A DNA stretch of 17,382 nt from assembly GCA_002684875.1 (NCBI GenBank), contig NYVY01000090.1:1-17382 (forward strand), in the 5' to 3' direction. Positions within the stretch are counted from its first letter, which is position 1. Each line of letters begins with the position of its first letter. A model generated the notes under the pieces. That model saw only the letters and a program-made list of their open reading frames with translations. It ran no database searches and was not told the DNA's origin. Positions 1-8,250 of the stretch are shown piece after piece. This DNA is from Pseudomonadota bacterium. GTDB taxonomy: Bacteria > Pseudomonadota > Gammaproteobacteria > Burkholderiales > Burkholderiaceae_A. A program made the position numbers and the translations under genes.

Positions 1-75
1 GAAACTTTAAAACTACGAACTCCTTTTAAAAATGAGTCTTAGTTTTTACCAAATAAATATCTGGACCAAACATTT

Positions 76-421
76 TTAATGTTTAAAACTGTATCTATTT
101 TCCCGTTCATCCATTATCGTTACATTTTTTTTAGATACTAATTTCTTCAAATTATCAAAAAAGTGTTTTATTTGAGCTAATGATTCTTGGCTTAAATCAT
201 TTATTTCATTCATGACTCATAGGTTGGAAGCACTGCTTTTGCAGGAATTCCAATATTTTAAGAACTTTTCCAGTCTCATCCTGTTTTTCCAATAACCACA
301 GAGGCTTGCGTGGTACAACTGTAATCATTGCAACTGGACAAGAAGTTGTAATCAAGAAATCAACTGGGTGACCATCCTCATTCAATGTCTGTAGACCATA
401 ACGATAAAAACATCTGTCAAC
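76..421 (-). pseudogene. ppa: Decayed soluble inorganic pyrophosphatase (ppa) relic
   Basis: Read on the minus strand, three frames in succession resemble family I soluble pyrophosphatase. From 421 to about 209 the frame begins VDR and contains LNEDGHPVDFLITTSCPV and then DETGKVLK, aligning with the family's T-L-S-x-D-G-D-P-V-D-V-L-V and D-E-x-G-x-x-x-K regions. The frame then shifts (about 255-216 reads IPAKAVLPTYES, compared with A-V-P-x-x-K-L-x-P-x-Y). From 213 to 76 a third frame reads INDLSQESLAQIKHFFDNL, compared with V-N-D-L-P-x-x-x-x-x-Q-I-x-H-F-F-E-x-Y. The signature D-G-D-P-V-D has become DGHPVD, losing a metal-binding Asp. Most of the N-terminal third is missing and stops interrupt the reading. 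It lies 140 bp upstream of hppA, on the opposite strand. Assignment is by remembered family sequence, so identity is likely but not proven. Confidence 0.8.
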
Positions 422-465
422 TCTTCTCTAAGGTTAACTAGTTTCATTCCATGGTAGTTCTTATC

Positions 466-474
466 TGTTATACT
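466..474 (+). promoter_or_regulatory. Putative extended -10 promoter for hppA
   Basis: TGTTATACT at 466-474 matches the extended -10 pattern TGnTATAAT at all but one position. It lies about 87 bp upstream of the hppA start. No good -35 box is seen at 16-18 bp, which extended -10 promoters tolerate. A second AT-rich candidate (TATAAA, 496-501) is nearby, so the exact start is uncertain. Confidence 0.35.
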
Positions 475-560
475 TTAACGTTGCCAATCTTGCACTATAA
501 AACAGTGGCAACTTTGTTTCACAAACATTACACATTTATGACTATTTCAGGAGCGTCGCT

Positions 561-2597
561 ATGTCGTTGGGTATTGCTTTTTCACTGATAGCTGGACTTA
601 TAACAATTATTTATTCTTTACTATCCATTAAGTGGATATTGTCTCAACCGGTTGGTAATGAAAAAATGGTCAAAATTGCTTCCGCAATTCAGGACGGAGC
701 CGCGGCTTACCTAGGTAGACAATATAAAACGATTGCTATTGTCGGAATCATAATCTTTGTTATTTTAGCGTTACTACCTGGCATTGGTATCGCGACAGCA
801 ATTGGATTTGTAATTGGAGCGGTATTATCAGGAGTAGCTGGTTTTGTTGGCATGCACATTAACGTCAGAGCAAACGTTCGAACTGCTGAAGCAGCTTCTA
901 AAGGCATAAATTCGGCTCTATCCGTTGCTTTCAGAGGAGGAGCTATCACAGGAATGTTCGTTCTTGGACTTGGGCTGCTCGGAGTAACTGGCTTTTACGC
1001 ATTCTTACTTGAGAATAGTTCGTCAGTTGAGAAGGCACTAAAACCTTTAATCGGCTTTGCATTTGGGGCATCGCTAATATCAATCTTTGCAAGGCTTGGG
1101 GGGGGGATTTTTACAAAAGGAGCCGATGTTGGGGCAGACTTAGTTGGAAAAGTCGAAGCTGGAATTCCAGAGGACGACCCCCGAAATCCAGCCGTTATTG
1201 CTGACAACGTTGGAGATAATGTTGGTGATTGCGCTGGTATGGCCGCAGACCTGTTTGAAACATATGCTGTTACCGTTATTGCCACAATGTTGCTTGGTGC
1301 ATTGACTTTCCCAACCGTTGCAGAAACTGCTGCAGTATTCCCACTGGCATTGGGTGCCGTTTCCGCCCTTGCATCGATAGTTGGATGCTATTTTGTTAGT
1401 TACTCTGGAAAAGGGAAAATCATGAACGCCCTGTATAAAGGATTAATCGTCACTGCTATTTTATCCATGATTGCTTTTTGGTTCGTAACAAACTTCTTCA
1501 TGGGAAGTTTGCAGCAAAGCATTCCAGAACTTTCTGTTTTATCTTTATGGGGTTCAGCAGTAGTCGGCATTGGACTAACCGCTGCAATGGTTATAATTAC
1601 AGAATACTACACAGCTACCGAATATGGGCCAGTAAGAAATGTTGCGGCCGCTTCTGAAACTGGAGATGCAACTAATATAATTGCTGGAATTGCGATATCA
1701 ATGAAGTCAACAGTTTGGCCCGTCCTATCGGTTGTGGTAGCGATTCTTATCTCGTATTCGCTCGCTGGTTTATACGGAATTGCCATAGCTGCAACTGCTA
1801 TGCTTTCCATGGCTGGAATAGTTGTTGCCTTAGATGCTTATGGTCCAATAACTGATAATGCTGGAGGAATCGCTGAGATGGCTGAGCTACCAGAAAGCGT
1901 CAGAAATGTTACAGACCCGCTGGATGCTGTCGGTAACACTACAAAGGCTGTTACCAAAGGCTACGCAATAGGATCTGCTGGGCTCGCCGCTCTCGTATTA
2001 TTTGCGGACTACACACACGGGCTAGAAATGGCTGGAAAAACACTAACTTTTGATTTGTCGGATCACAAAGTAATTGTGGGACTGTTCATTGGAGGACTAA
2101 TCCCATTTCTTTTTGCCGCCATGGCTATGGAGGCGGTTGGAAGGTGTGCGAGCTCGGTTGTAACGGAAGTAAGGAGACAGTTTAAAGAAATTCCAGGAAT
2201 TATGGATGGATCAGGTAGGCCCGAATATCATAAAGCAGTTGATATGCTGACCAAATCGGCTATTAAAGAAATGATACTTCCGTCTTTACTGCCAATTATT
2301 ATTCCAGTTGCGGTGGGCCTCATTTTGGGTCCAGTGGCGTTAGGAGGATTGTTAATGGGCACCATAGTAACAGGTCTATTTGTGGCAATATCCATGTGTA
2401 CAGGAGGAGGCGCTTGGGATAATGCTAAAAAATACATCGAAGACGGAAACCATGGTGGGAAAGGTTCAATTGCACATAAGGCAGCTGTTACAGGCGATAC
2501 GGTGGGAGACCCTTACAAAGACACAGCGGGACCAGCAATAAATCCACTCATCAAGATAATCAACATAGTTGCTCTGTTAATCATACCTCTTTTATAA
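561..2597 (+). CDS. hppA: Membrane-bound H+-translocating pyrophosphatase, K+-independent type
   Basis: This 678-residue polytopic inner-membrane protein (roughly 15-16 hydrophobic segments) couples hydrolysis of pyrophosphate to ion pumping. The family hallmarks are all present: [14 protein letters not shown] and [21 protein letters not shown] around residues 185-225, [12 protein letters not shown] near 430, and DNAKKYIE with [15 protein letters not shown] near the C-terminus. In the GNTTKA motif the residue that separates subfamilies is Lys (about residue 462), which marks the K+-independent H+-pumping class; K+-dependent members have Ala. Length is normal for bacteria. The ATG is preceded by AGGAG at 549-553. 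The gene stands alone, convergent with hemY 23 bp downstream. A run of nine G at 1098-1106 encodes the conserved GGG. The relic of a soluble pyrophosphatase next door suggests this enzyme may now carry pyrophosphate turnover. Confidence 0.97.
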   Translation: MSLGIAFSLIAGLITIIYSLLSIKWILSQPVGNEKMVKIASAIQDGAAAYLGRQYKTIAIVGIIIFVILALLPGIGIATAIGFVIGAVLSGVAGFVGMHINVRANVRTAEAASKGINSALSVAFRGGAITGMFVLGLGLLGVTGFYAFLLENSSSVEKALKPLIGFAFGASLISIFARLGGGIFTKGADVGADLVGKVEAGIPEDDPRNPAVIADNVGDNVGDCAGMAADLFETYAVTVIATMLLGALTFPTVAETAAVFPLALGAVSALASIVGCYFVSYSGKGKIMNALYKGLIVTAILSMIAFWFVTNFFMGSLQQSIPELSVLSLWGSAVVGIGLTAAMVIITEYYTATEYGPVRNVAAASETGDATNIIAGIAISMKSTVWPVLSVVVAILISYSLAGLYGIAIAATAMLSMAGIVVALDAYGPITDNAGGIAEMAELPESVRNVTDPLDAVGNTTKAVTKGYAIGSAGLAALVLFADYTHGLEMAGKTLTFDLSDHKVIVGLFIGGLIPFLFAAMAMEAVGRCASSVVTEVRRQFKEIPGIMDGSGRPEYHKAVDMLTKSAIKEMILPSLLPIIIPVAVGLILGPVALGGLLMGTIVTGLFVAISMCTGGGAWDNAKKYIEDGNHGGKGSIAHKAAVTGDTVGDPYKDTAGPAINPLIKIINIVALLIIPLL

Positions 2598-2620
2598 GCT
2601 GGTATGATTTAACTTCAGCA

Positions 2621-3823
2621 TCAAGTGGGGAAAGTTGCAGCCATCTTCCAGTACTTATTTGCGGTATCTGAATCTTGTGTAAGTTCGTATATCTTGGCTA
2701 AGGAGCTGTATGCATCCCTTGATGGACTTAATTTTATAGAAGCCTTTAAATGGTCTTTTGCCTTTCCCCATAACTGCTCTAGGATACAGATGTTCCCAAA
2801 ACAAGTACGGTAGGCATAATTATTCCAATATTTTTTTTCCCACTGCGTCAGAGCTTTGAGTTGCCGTTTGGTATCGCTAGGGTATTTCCAATAGAGAACA
2901 CAAAGATTACTATCCCACTTTTTATTTAAATATTTTTCAATCATTTCGGAACATTGATTTTTATTGCCAACTTTATGAAATGCGACCGCGAGCTGACCGA
3001 TGATGTGAGGGTTTTGCATCTCATGGTCTTTAAGCAATCCAAGGATTTTTTTAATCGTTATGCTGCTAATCCCTTTGGTATTTGTCAACATTTCCTGAAC
3101 AGCTTTTTCGCTTATTTTCTCATATTGCTTTTTATTATCCTCATCTTGATTTATCAACATTCTAGACTGTAATAGGATCTCTTCCCATTTCTTTTCGACT
3201 AACAATACTTTTACTAACAACTCTCTTCCAAATAAACTATTTGGATTTCGACCTAGAAACTCCGACAAATTCTGAGCCAATCCATTAATTAGACCTTCTT
3301 CAAGAGCCCTATCCGCAGCTATTAATTCACTCTTGGTATATTTAACATTTAAGTTCTTCTCAACACGTTTTAATTCTTCTAACCAAAAATCCCTTTCGTC
3401 CAAACTGAATCTTTTATCATTGCAACTAAGTGCCACAAGGGATAATAGGCGCCCCTCAGTCAAATCACTATTCTTCGACTTTAAAAAGTTCTTTTTGAAC
3501 TTTTTAAGGCAAGTATATACCATTGCTTGATCGCCTAGGAGGTGATAGATCAACATGTCAGTTACTATACGTTTTCTTTTTAGCTCTACCTTTTCTTTTC
3601 TTTGACGCATCAACCGATCAGGAAAAAATAAAATTGAAAGCCAAAGCTTTTTTATAGTTACCCCAATAATAAGCAATAGGAAAGAGATTACTAGAAACGT
3701 AGCTAAACTCAAATCAATTTTATAGTTCTGCCAAACAATGGAAACACTTCCGTTAGACCCAACAACCAACGCAAGTCCAATGGAAAGAGCAAAAATTAGG
3801 ATGATTGAAAGAAGCAACCTCAT
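2621..3823 (-). CDS. hemY: HemY-like inner-membrane TPR protein of the heme operon
   Basis: This 400-residue protein has two N-terminal membrane helices (about residues 2-22 and 38-60), then a basic stretch (RLMRQRKEKVELKRKR) and a long helical region with TPR character up to the C-terminus, for example SPSRDAYSSLAKIYEL followed by a WKMA segment. This is the layout of the proteobacterial HemY N-terminal family. It is not protoporphyrinogen oxidase, which shares the name in Bacillus. Its biochemical role is unsettled; it is thought to act with late heme enzymes at the membrane. It is the last gene of the hemC-hemD-hemX-like-hemY unit, starting 5 nt after the stop of the preceding gene with AGAGGAT just before the ATG. 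The identification rests on operon position and architecture as much as on sequence. Confidence 0.8.
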   Translation of the reverse strand: MRLLLSIILIFALSIGLALVVGSNGSVSIVWQNYKIDLSLATFLVISFLLLIIGVTIKKLWLSILFFPDRLMRQRKEKVELKRKRIVTDMLIYHLLGDQAMVYTCLKKFKKNFLKSKNSDLTEGRLLSLVALSCNDKRFSLDERDFWLEELKRVEKNLNVKYTKSELIAADRALEEGLINGLAQNLSEFLGRNPNSLFGRELLVKVLLVEKKWEEILLQSRMLINQDEDNKKQYEKISEKAVQEMLTNTKGISSITIKKILGLLKDHEMQNPHIIGQLAVAFHKVGNKNQCSEMIEKYLNKKWDSNLCVLYWKYPSDTKRQLKALTQWEKKYWNNYAYRTCFGNICILEQLWGKAKDHLKASIKLSPSRDAYSSLAKIYELTQDSDTANKYWKMAATFPT

Positions 3824-3828
3824 ATCCT

Positions 3829-4899
3829 CTAACCGTCCTCATTTAAAGTTTTTAGTTTATTTTTTATCCGAGACGTTAAATTTTCTAATAATTCTACTTG
3901 CTCGGACTCGACGTTAAAATGTTGGACCAAAGTATTTTGTACAGCCTTGACATCCCTTATTGCCTCATCATACAAACCAATTGCCGTCATTGAACTACAG
4001 GAAACAAAATCAGTAAGTAATTTTTGCTTTCTGAACTCAATCTTATACTCAGCCTCCATATCTATTATCTCTGTGTCAATTTTCCTTACTTTCACAAGAT
4101 TTTTTAATTTTTGAAGAACTTTCTGTAGAAGATTATCAGCTTCGTCAGCACTACCTTCCTCTTCTTGGATACCGTTAATTGTTTTTAAGTCATCCACAGA
4201 AAGTTTTGAGACAAGGATAGAACCGTTTCTGATCAACTTTAATAAATCTCTTTTTTCTTTAGTAACTAACGGTAAAACCCTCTGAACAGGCGTTATTTCT
4301 TGAGGGACAAAAGCTTCAACATTTTGATCTTCGATCCTCTCTAAATAAGAAGAATCCGAACTTTTCGGTTGTTCCGTGTTTTGCTCACCAGTTTGTGCAA
4401 CTAAATCATCTGTCAAACTGTTTTCTTCGGCCGTTTCAGCTTCAGTAGAATTACCATTCACGGACTCAGACAATTCGACCGTATTTAATGAATCATTTTC
4501 CTCCATAACCATGGTTGAATCTTTATTGCTGTCAGTTGACATCCCATCATCTTCAACTGGGTTATTTACGCCAGTTGACATAGGACTTTCTTTTGACGTA
4601 ATAATATTTTTTAAAAAGTAAAAACTAGAATTAAAAGCTTCTTCTTTATCGTAAAGCAAAAATCCCCCAATACAAATTAAAAAGATAATAAAAAGTAATA
4701 GTAAAACTCGTTTAAAAGAAAATATTAATAAAAATTTCTTCTTTTTTATTTCGTCAATACTATTATCTCTATTAGGTATTTTAGTTCCAGCATTCTTTTT
4801 ATCACTAGGTTTTTCCCCAGCTTGCTCTTTTTCTTTGTTCGCTCTCCGTTCATTATTGGCAGTCTTTGTTTTGATTGAATCAGTTTTGTTATCTTCCAT
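3829..4899 (-). CDS. hemX: HemX/mitofilin-like single-pass membrane protein
   Basis: This 356-residue protein starts with a very charged, lysine-rich cytoplasmic segment (1-55), followed by one strong membrane helix (about 60-83). A Ser/Glu/Asn-rich acidic linker, probably periplasmic, covers about 95-200, and a helical C-terminal region covers about 205-356 (LLQKVLQKLKNLVKVRKID and later segments). Its place between hemD and hemY is that of hemX in beta- and gammaproteobacteria, or of a mitofilin-like protein in alphaproteobacteria. The L-V-x-V-R-[KR] stretch fits both. No methyltransferase domain is visible, so the old label 'uroporphyrinogen-III C-methyltransferase' should not be inferred. 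It begins 14 nt after the hemD stop. The family assignment is mainly from context. Confidence 0.6.
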   Translation of the reverse strand: MEDNKTDSIKTKTANNERRANKEKEQAGEKPSDKKNAGTKIPNRDNSIDEIKKKKFLLIFSFKRVLLLLFIIFLICIGGFLLYDKEEAFNSSFYFLKNIITSKESPMSTGVNNPVEDDGMSTDSNKDSTMVMEENDSLNTVELSESVNGNSTEAETAEENSLTDDLVAQTGEQNTEQPKSSDSSYLERIEDQNVEAFVPQEITPVQRVLPLVTKEKRDLLKLIRNGSILVSKLSVDDLKTINGIQEEEGSADEADNLLQKVLQKLKNLVKVRKIDTEIIDMEAEYKIEFRKQKLLTDFVSCSSMTAIGLYDEAIRDVKAVQNTLVQHFNVESEQVELLENLTSRIKNKLKTLNEDG

Positions 4900-4913
4900 A
4901 CCTTGATTCTCTT

Positions 4914-5888
4914 CTAGTTAATTTTCATTGACAGTTTATTTATCTCGGATGCAACAGCTTTAGGACTTAAGGAGTCAACAAGGGTACATGGAACCTTTGG
5001 ATCCAATTTCTTTAAATCATCAACAATCTTTTTATGATGAGTAATAATTTCCAAACTGTCTTTCCCTATTAATTCTTTAAAAAAATCAATGTTATTACCC
5101 AAATTAGTCGATGTAGTCATTAATACTACAAACCTCTCATTTAAAAAATTAATTAAACCATTATTAAGTCCTTCATATCCTAGTTTACCAGTAAAATATT
5201 TTAAGTTATCTTGATGTATCGGCATTTTTTCCCTGCTGTAAATTTTGACCCGAGAAACCTTCCTACACTTTTTTTTTAAGTTATCAGAGAGTCCTGTGCT
5301 ATTTTCTTTTCCTTCCATAATGTAAATATGTCGGGTGCGAATAAATTCCATATGCTGTCCGACCCAACTAACTCCACTGGGACTGTCTAACGAGTAAACA
5401 ATATTTTCAAGTAAATTGTTTTCTTGTCGGTTTTTTATCTTAAAAAATTTTAGGAACTCATCCTCAAACTTCAGTGCCGTTCCTTTGCCAATAGCTCCTA
5501 TAGTCAAGATATTAGTCCTATTTATCCACTCTGATAGCATTTTTATTAGAAAATTAATTTTTTTCCTTAACAGTTTTGATTGGACTCTCGAGGAAGACCC
5601 TATTCTCATTACCTTAAACAAAGCCTCTACACTATTTGGACTGGTGAATAAAATGAGCCTCTTTTTCCATTTGTTTTGTCCTTGGGCAAGTAAATCATCA
5701 AGACAGGAAAACTTATTTAGCCAATTTTTTCCTACTAAATTTATTGTGTGACTTGGTACGGATAACAAACTAATTTCGGGATTCAAAAATGTTTGTAAAC
5801 TGTTATTCCAAGAATTCTTGCCAAAAACCCAAACAGGCCTAGTTGTAACTAGAATAACTTTATTTCTTTCGGAGGCTTTTGATAACAT
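4914..5888 (-). CDS. hemD: Uroporphyrinogen-III synthase, divergent and long
   Basis: This enzyme cyclises hydroxymethylbilane with inversion of ring D to give uroporphyrinogen III. The 324-residue protein starts with the family's opening strand, [10 protein letters not shown]. It has the [14 protein letters not shown] block near residues 80-92, an [12 protein letters not shown] block near 150-162, a second Rossmann-like half, and [12 protein letters not shown] near 250-265. HemD sequences are poorly conserved in general, and this one is longer than the usual 250 or so residues. The start is supported by AGGAG about 8 nt upstream, inside hemC; the two genes overlap by 29 nt, which implies coupled translation. 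Position directly after hemC and before the hemX-like gene makes the call secure. Confidence 0.85.
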   Translation of the reverse strand: MLSKASERNKVILVTTRPVWVFGKNSWNNSLQTFLNPEISLLSVPSHTINLVGKNWLNKFSCLDDLLAQGQNKWKKRLILFTSPNSVEALFKVMRIGSSSRVQSKLLRKKINFLIKMLSEWINRTNILTIGAIGKGTALKFEDEFLKFFKIKNRQENNLLENIVYSLDSPSGVSWVGQHMEFIRTRHIYIMEGKENSTGLSDNLKKKCRKVSRVKIYSREKMPIHQDNLKYFTGKLGYEGLNNGLINFLNERFVVLMTTSTNLGNNIDFFKELIGKDSLEIITHHKKIVDDLKKLDPKVPCTLVDSLSPKAVASEINKLSMKIN

Positions 5889-6780
5889 CTTCGGCTCCTT
5901 GTTGGGTTAAATCCGTTAAAACCTCCTGTACTAGAATGTTTGGATCATCGCCGACATGTTCAGATTCACACAGATTTTCACCATCTGGAAAAGCTAATTT
6001 AGCTTTCAAACTAAAAAATGGGGAGATAGTTTTTTTTTCACAGAAAACTGCCAGAGGTAGCTGACAATTAGCATCTAAAGCGGCTGAGACTTTTCTCTCG
6101 GTCATTACTTCATGATTTGTTTTTCCGTCACAAAGGGATTCCAGACTAAATTCTCCGTTTATATCGAAATTTTTAAGGGTTTCTATCGCTAGTGCTCCTT
6201 GTCCAGCAGCGGGTAGAGAAACATCCAAAGGTATAAATTGCCTTATTCGCTCTTTCAAATTCAATCTTTTTAGGCCAGCAGCAGCTAGAATAATCCCCTG
6301 ATAATCTCCCGAGTCAAGCTTTTTTAATCTGGTGTCTAAATTTCCCCTCAGAGAAAATATTTTTAAGTCGGGACGATAAAGTTTTATTTGAAATTCTCTT
6401 CTCAAACTAGAAGTACCAACTTTAGCCCCGTGAGGGAGGTCATCCAAACTCATATAATGATTGCTAACAAACGCATCTCTAGGATCCTCTCTAGGTAGTA
6501 CAGCTCGCAATACAAAGCCATCGGGCAGTTCCATAGGAACGTCCTTAAGTGAGTGAACAGCTAACTGCGCTTTTCCCTCAATTAAAGCGGACTCGAGTTC
6601 TTTTACAAAGAGACCTTTCCCTCCAATTTTTGATAAACTACGGTCAAGAATTTCATCACCGACAGTCGACAAGCCAAGAATATTTACCTCCTCAATTTTT
6701 AATGTCTTTTTTAACAGGGCCTGAACATGTAAAGCTTGCCACATTGCCAAACGACTTTTTCTAGATGCTATAGTAATCAT
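5860..6780 (-). CDS. hemC: Porphobilinogen deaminase (hydroxymethylbilane synthase)
   Basis: This cytoplasmic enzyme joins four porphobilinogen units into hydroxymethylbilane. The 306-residue length is normal. Visible motifs in order: [13 protein letters not shown] (5-16), [11 protein letters not shown] (53-63), AVHSLKDVP with the catalytic Asp80, [10 protein letters not shown] (95-104), GTSSLRRE with substrate-binding Arg127/Arg128, LRGNLDTRL with Arg145/Arg151, and [12 protein letters not shown] (189-200). The dipyrromethane cofactor cysteine is Cys239, in ANCQLPLA where most homologues have G-G-C-Q-V-P. It is the first gene of the four-gene heme operon. The ATG has no Shine-Dalgarno sequence, and a consensus TATAAT ends only 6 nt upstream, so the mRNA may be leaderless. 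argH begins 28 bp away on the other strand. Confidence 0.97.
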   Translation of the reverse strand: MITIASRKSRLAMWQALHVQALLKKTLKIEEVNILGLSTVGDEILDRSLSKIGGKGLFVKELESALIEGKAQLAVHSLKDVPMELPDGFVLRAVLPREDPRDAFVSNHYMSLDDLPHGAKVGTSSLRREFQIKLYRPDLKIFSLRGNLDTRLKKLDSGDYQGIILAAAGLKRLNLKERIRQFIPLDVSLPAAGQGALAIETLKNFDINGEFSLESLCDGKTNHEVMTERKVSAALDANCQLPLAVFCEKKTISPFFSLKAKLAFPDGENLCESEHVGDDPNILVQEVLTDLTQQGAEDVIKSLRKK

Positions 6781-6786
6781 TATCTA

Positions 6787-6792
6787 ATTATA
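6787..6792 (-). promoter_or_regulatory. Perfect -10 box (TATAAT) for hemC, implying a leaderless mRNA
   Basis: On the minus strand TATAAT occupies 6792-6787. Transcription starting 6-8 nt downstream of the box would begin at or next to the A of the hemC ATG (6780). There is no Shine-Dalgarno sequence for hemC, which fits. No strong -35 is seen; the region 17 bp upstream lies in the first codons of argH. Confidence 0.4.
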
Positions 6793-6808
6793 GGTAATAA
6801 GGGGCAAC

Positions 6809-8206
6809 GTGACTGATCAATTACAAAAAAAAACTGAAGGCTGGTCGGGGAGATTTTCAAGCCCAGTCTCTGACAAGGTCCAAAAATATACCGCTTCTAT
6901 CAGCTTTGATAAAAGACTGGCTAAATCTGATATCCAAGGATCTAGAGCTCATGCAATGATGCTTCGCAGTATTGGTGTACTTTCAGAGAAAGAACTGCAA
7001 AAAATAATTGAAGGTCTCGATACTATCTCAACAGAAATACAGGAAGGCGTTTTTTTTTGGAACGTCCAATTAGAGGATGTTCATCTAAACGTTGAGGCTC
7101 GGTTGACTCAAATTGTCGGAGAACCTGGTAAGAAACTCCACACTGGAAGGTCAAGAAATGACCAAGTTGCAACAGATTTGAGACTATGGCTAAGAGACGA
7201 AATTGACTGTATCAACCAGCTCTTAACTGACTTAAGAATAGCAATTCTAAACCAAGCTGAAAAAAACTCTTCCACCATTATGGCGGGGCTCACCCACCTA
7301 CAAACAGCTCAACCAATCACATTCGGTCACCATTTGATGGCTTACCATGAAATGTTCTTGAGGGACCAAGAGCGGCTAATTGATGTTCGAAAAAGAGTTA
7401 ATTGTCTTCCACTTGGATCCGCGGCACTAGCTGGAACCTCGTTCGACATTGACAGAGAATATGTTAGAAAACAACTTGGATTTGAATCAATTTGTGAAAA
7501 TTCTATAGATGCCGTAAGTGATCGAGATTTTATAATTGAATTTCTGAGCTTTAGTTCAATTTTTATGACTCATATATCAAGACTTTCCGAAGAGATCATA
7601 ATGTGGAATTCTGATACTAATAGTTATGTAAAATTACCAGACGAATTATGCACTGGATCATCCATAATGCCTCAAAAAAAGAATCCTGACGTGCCAGAAT
7701 TAGCTAGAGGAAAAACTGGGAGAATAATCGGTAACCTTATTAGTCTATTAATACTTATGAAAGCCCAGCCGCTAGCATATAATAAAGATAACCAGGAAGA
7801 TAAAGAACCCTTATTTGATACTGTTGACACTATAAAAGAAACTATCGATATTTTTTCAATATTAATCGATTCTCTTATAGTGAATCATTCTAATATGAGG
7901 AAGTCCGTTGATAATAGTTTTTGCACAGCGACAGATCTTGCTGATTATCTAGTAGCAAAAAATATTGCATTCAGGGAGGCCCACGAAGCAGTATCTAAAA
8001 TTGTTTCGTATGCAGAAAAGAACAACTTACTTCTCAAAAATATTCAACTGAACAAATACAAAGAATTTGTACCACAAATCGAAAATGATGTTTATGAAAT
8101 CTTAGATCCCGAAGGATCTATCAAAGCTAGAAACCATATAGGCGGAACGAACCCTGAACGAGTTATTGAGGCTATTAGAAGGGCCAGAAGTATGCTGAAT
8201 AAATAA
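6809..8206 (+). CDS. argH: Argininosuccinate lyase
   Basis: This enzyme splits argininosuccinate into arginine and fumarate, the last step of arginine synthesis. It belongs to the fumarase/aspartase superfamily and is normally a cytoplasmic homotetramer. The 465-residue protein has GWSGRFSSPV at the N-terminus, HTGRSRNDQVATDLRLWLRD (111-130), AGLTHLQTAQPITFGHHLMA with catalytic His163 (159-178), PLGSAALAGTSFDIDR, and the superfamily signature GSSIMPQKKNPD (283-294) on the mobile serine loop. The start is GTG at 6809, preceded by AAGGGG at 6799-6804; no better in-frame start fits the family's N-terminus. It is divergent from hemC with a 28 bp gap, the neighbourhood known from several beta- and gammaproteobacteria. 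Confidence 0.98.
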   Translation: MTDQLQKKTEGWSGRFSSPVSDKVQKYTASISFDKRLAKSDIQGSRAHAMMLRSIGVLSEKELQKIIEGLDTISTEIQEGVFFWNVQLEDVHLNVEARLTQIVGEPGKKLHTGRSRNDQVATDLRLWLRDEIDCINQLLTDLRIAILNQAEKNSSTIMAGLTHLQTAQPITFGHHLMAYHEMFLRDQERLIDVRKRVNCLPLGSAALAGTSFDIDREYVRKQLGFESICENSIDAVSDRDFIIEFLSFSSIFMTHISRLSEEIIMWNSDTNSYVKLPDELCTGSSIMPQKKNPDVPELARGKTGRIIGNLISLLILMKAQPLAYNKDNQEDKEPLFDTVDTIKETIDIFSILIDSLIVNHSNMRKSVDNSFCTATDLADYLVAKNIAFREAHEAVSKIVSYAEKNNLLLKNIQLNKYKEFVPQIENDVYEILDPEGSIKARNHIGGTNPERVIEAIRRARSMLNK

Positions 8207-8250
8207 CTACCACTTAAACATTGAAATAGGTTTAATAAAATAATATTTAA

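Noticed and set aside
422..460. Extension of the ppa relic to a N-terminal piece (LREELTDVFIVM, resembling L-P-E-D-I-Y-V-V-I-E)
   Set aside because: The match is too short and in a different frame from the VDR segment; it could be chance, so the relic was not extended.
2598..2620. Bidirectional terminator between hppA and hemY
   Set aside because: Only a weak AGCTG/CAGC pairing with many mismatches is present, and there is no T tract.
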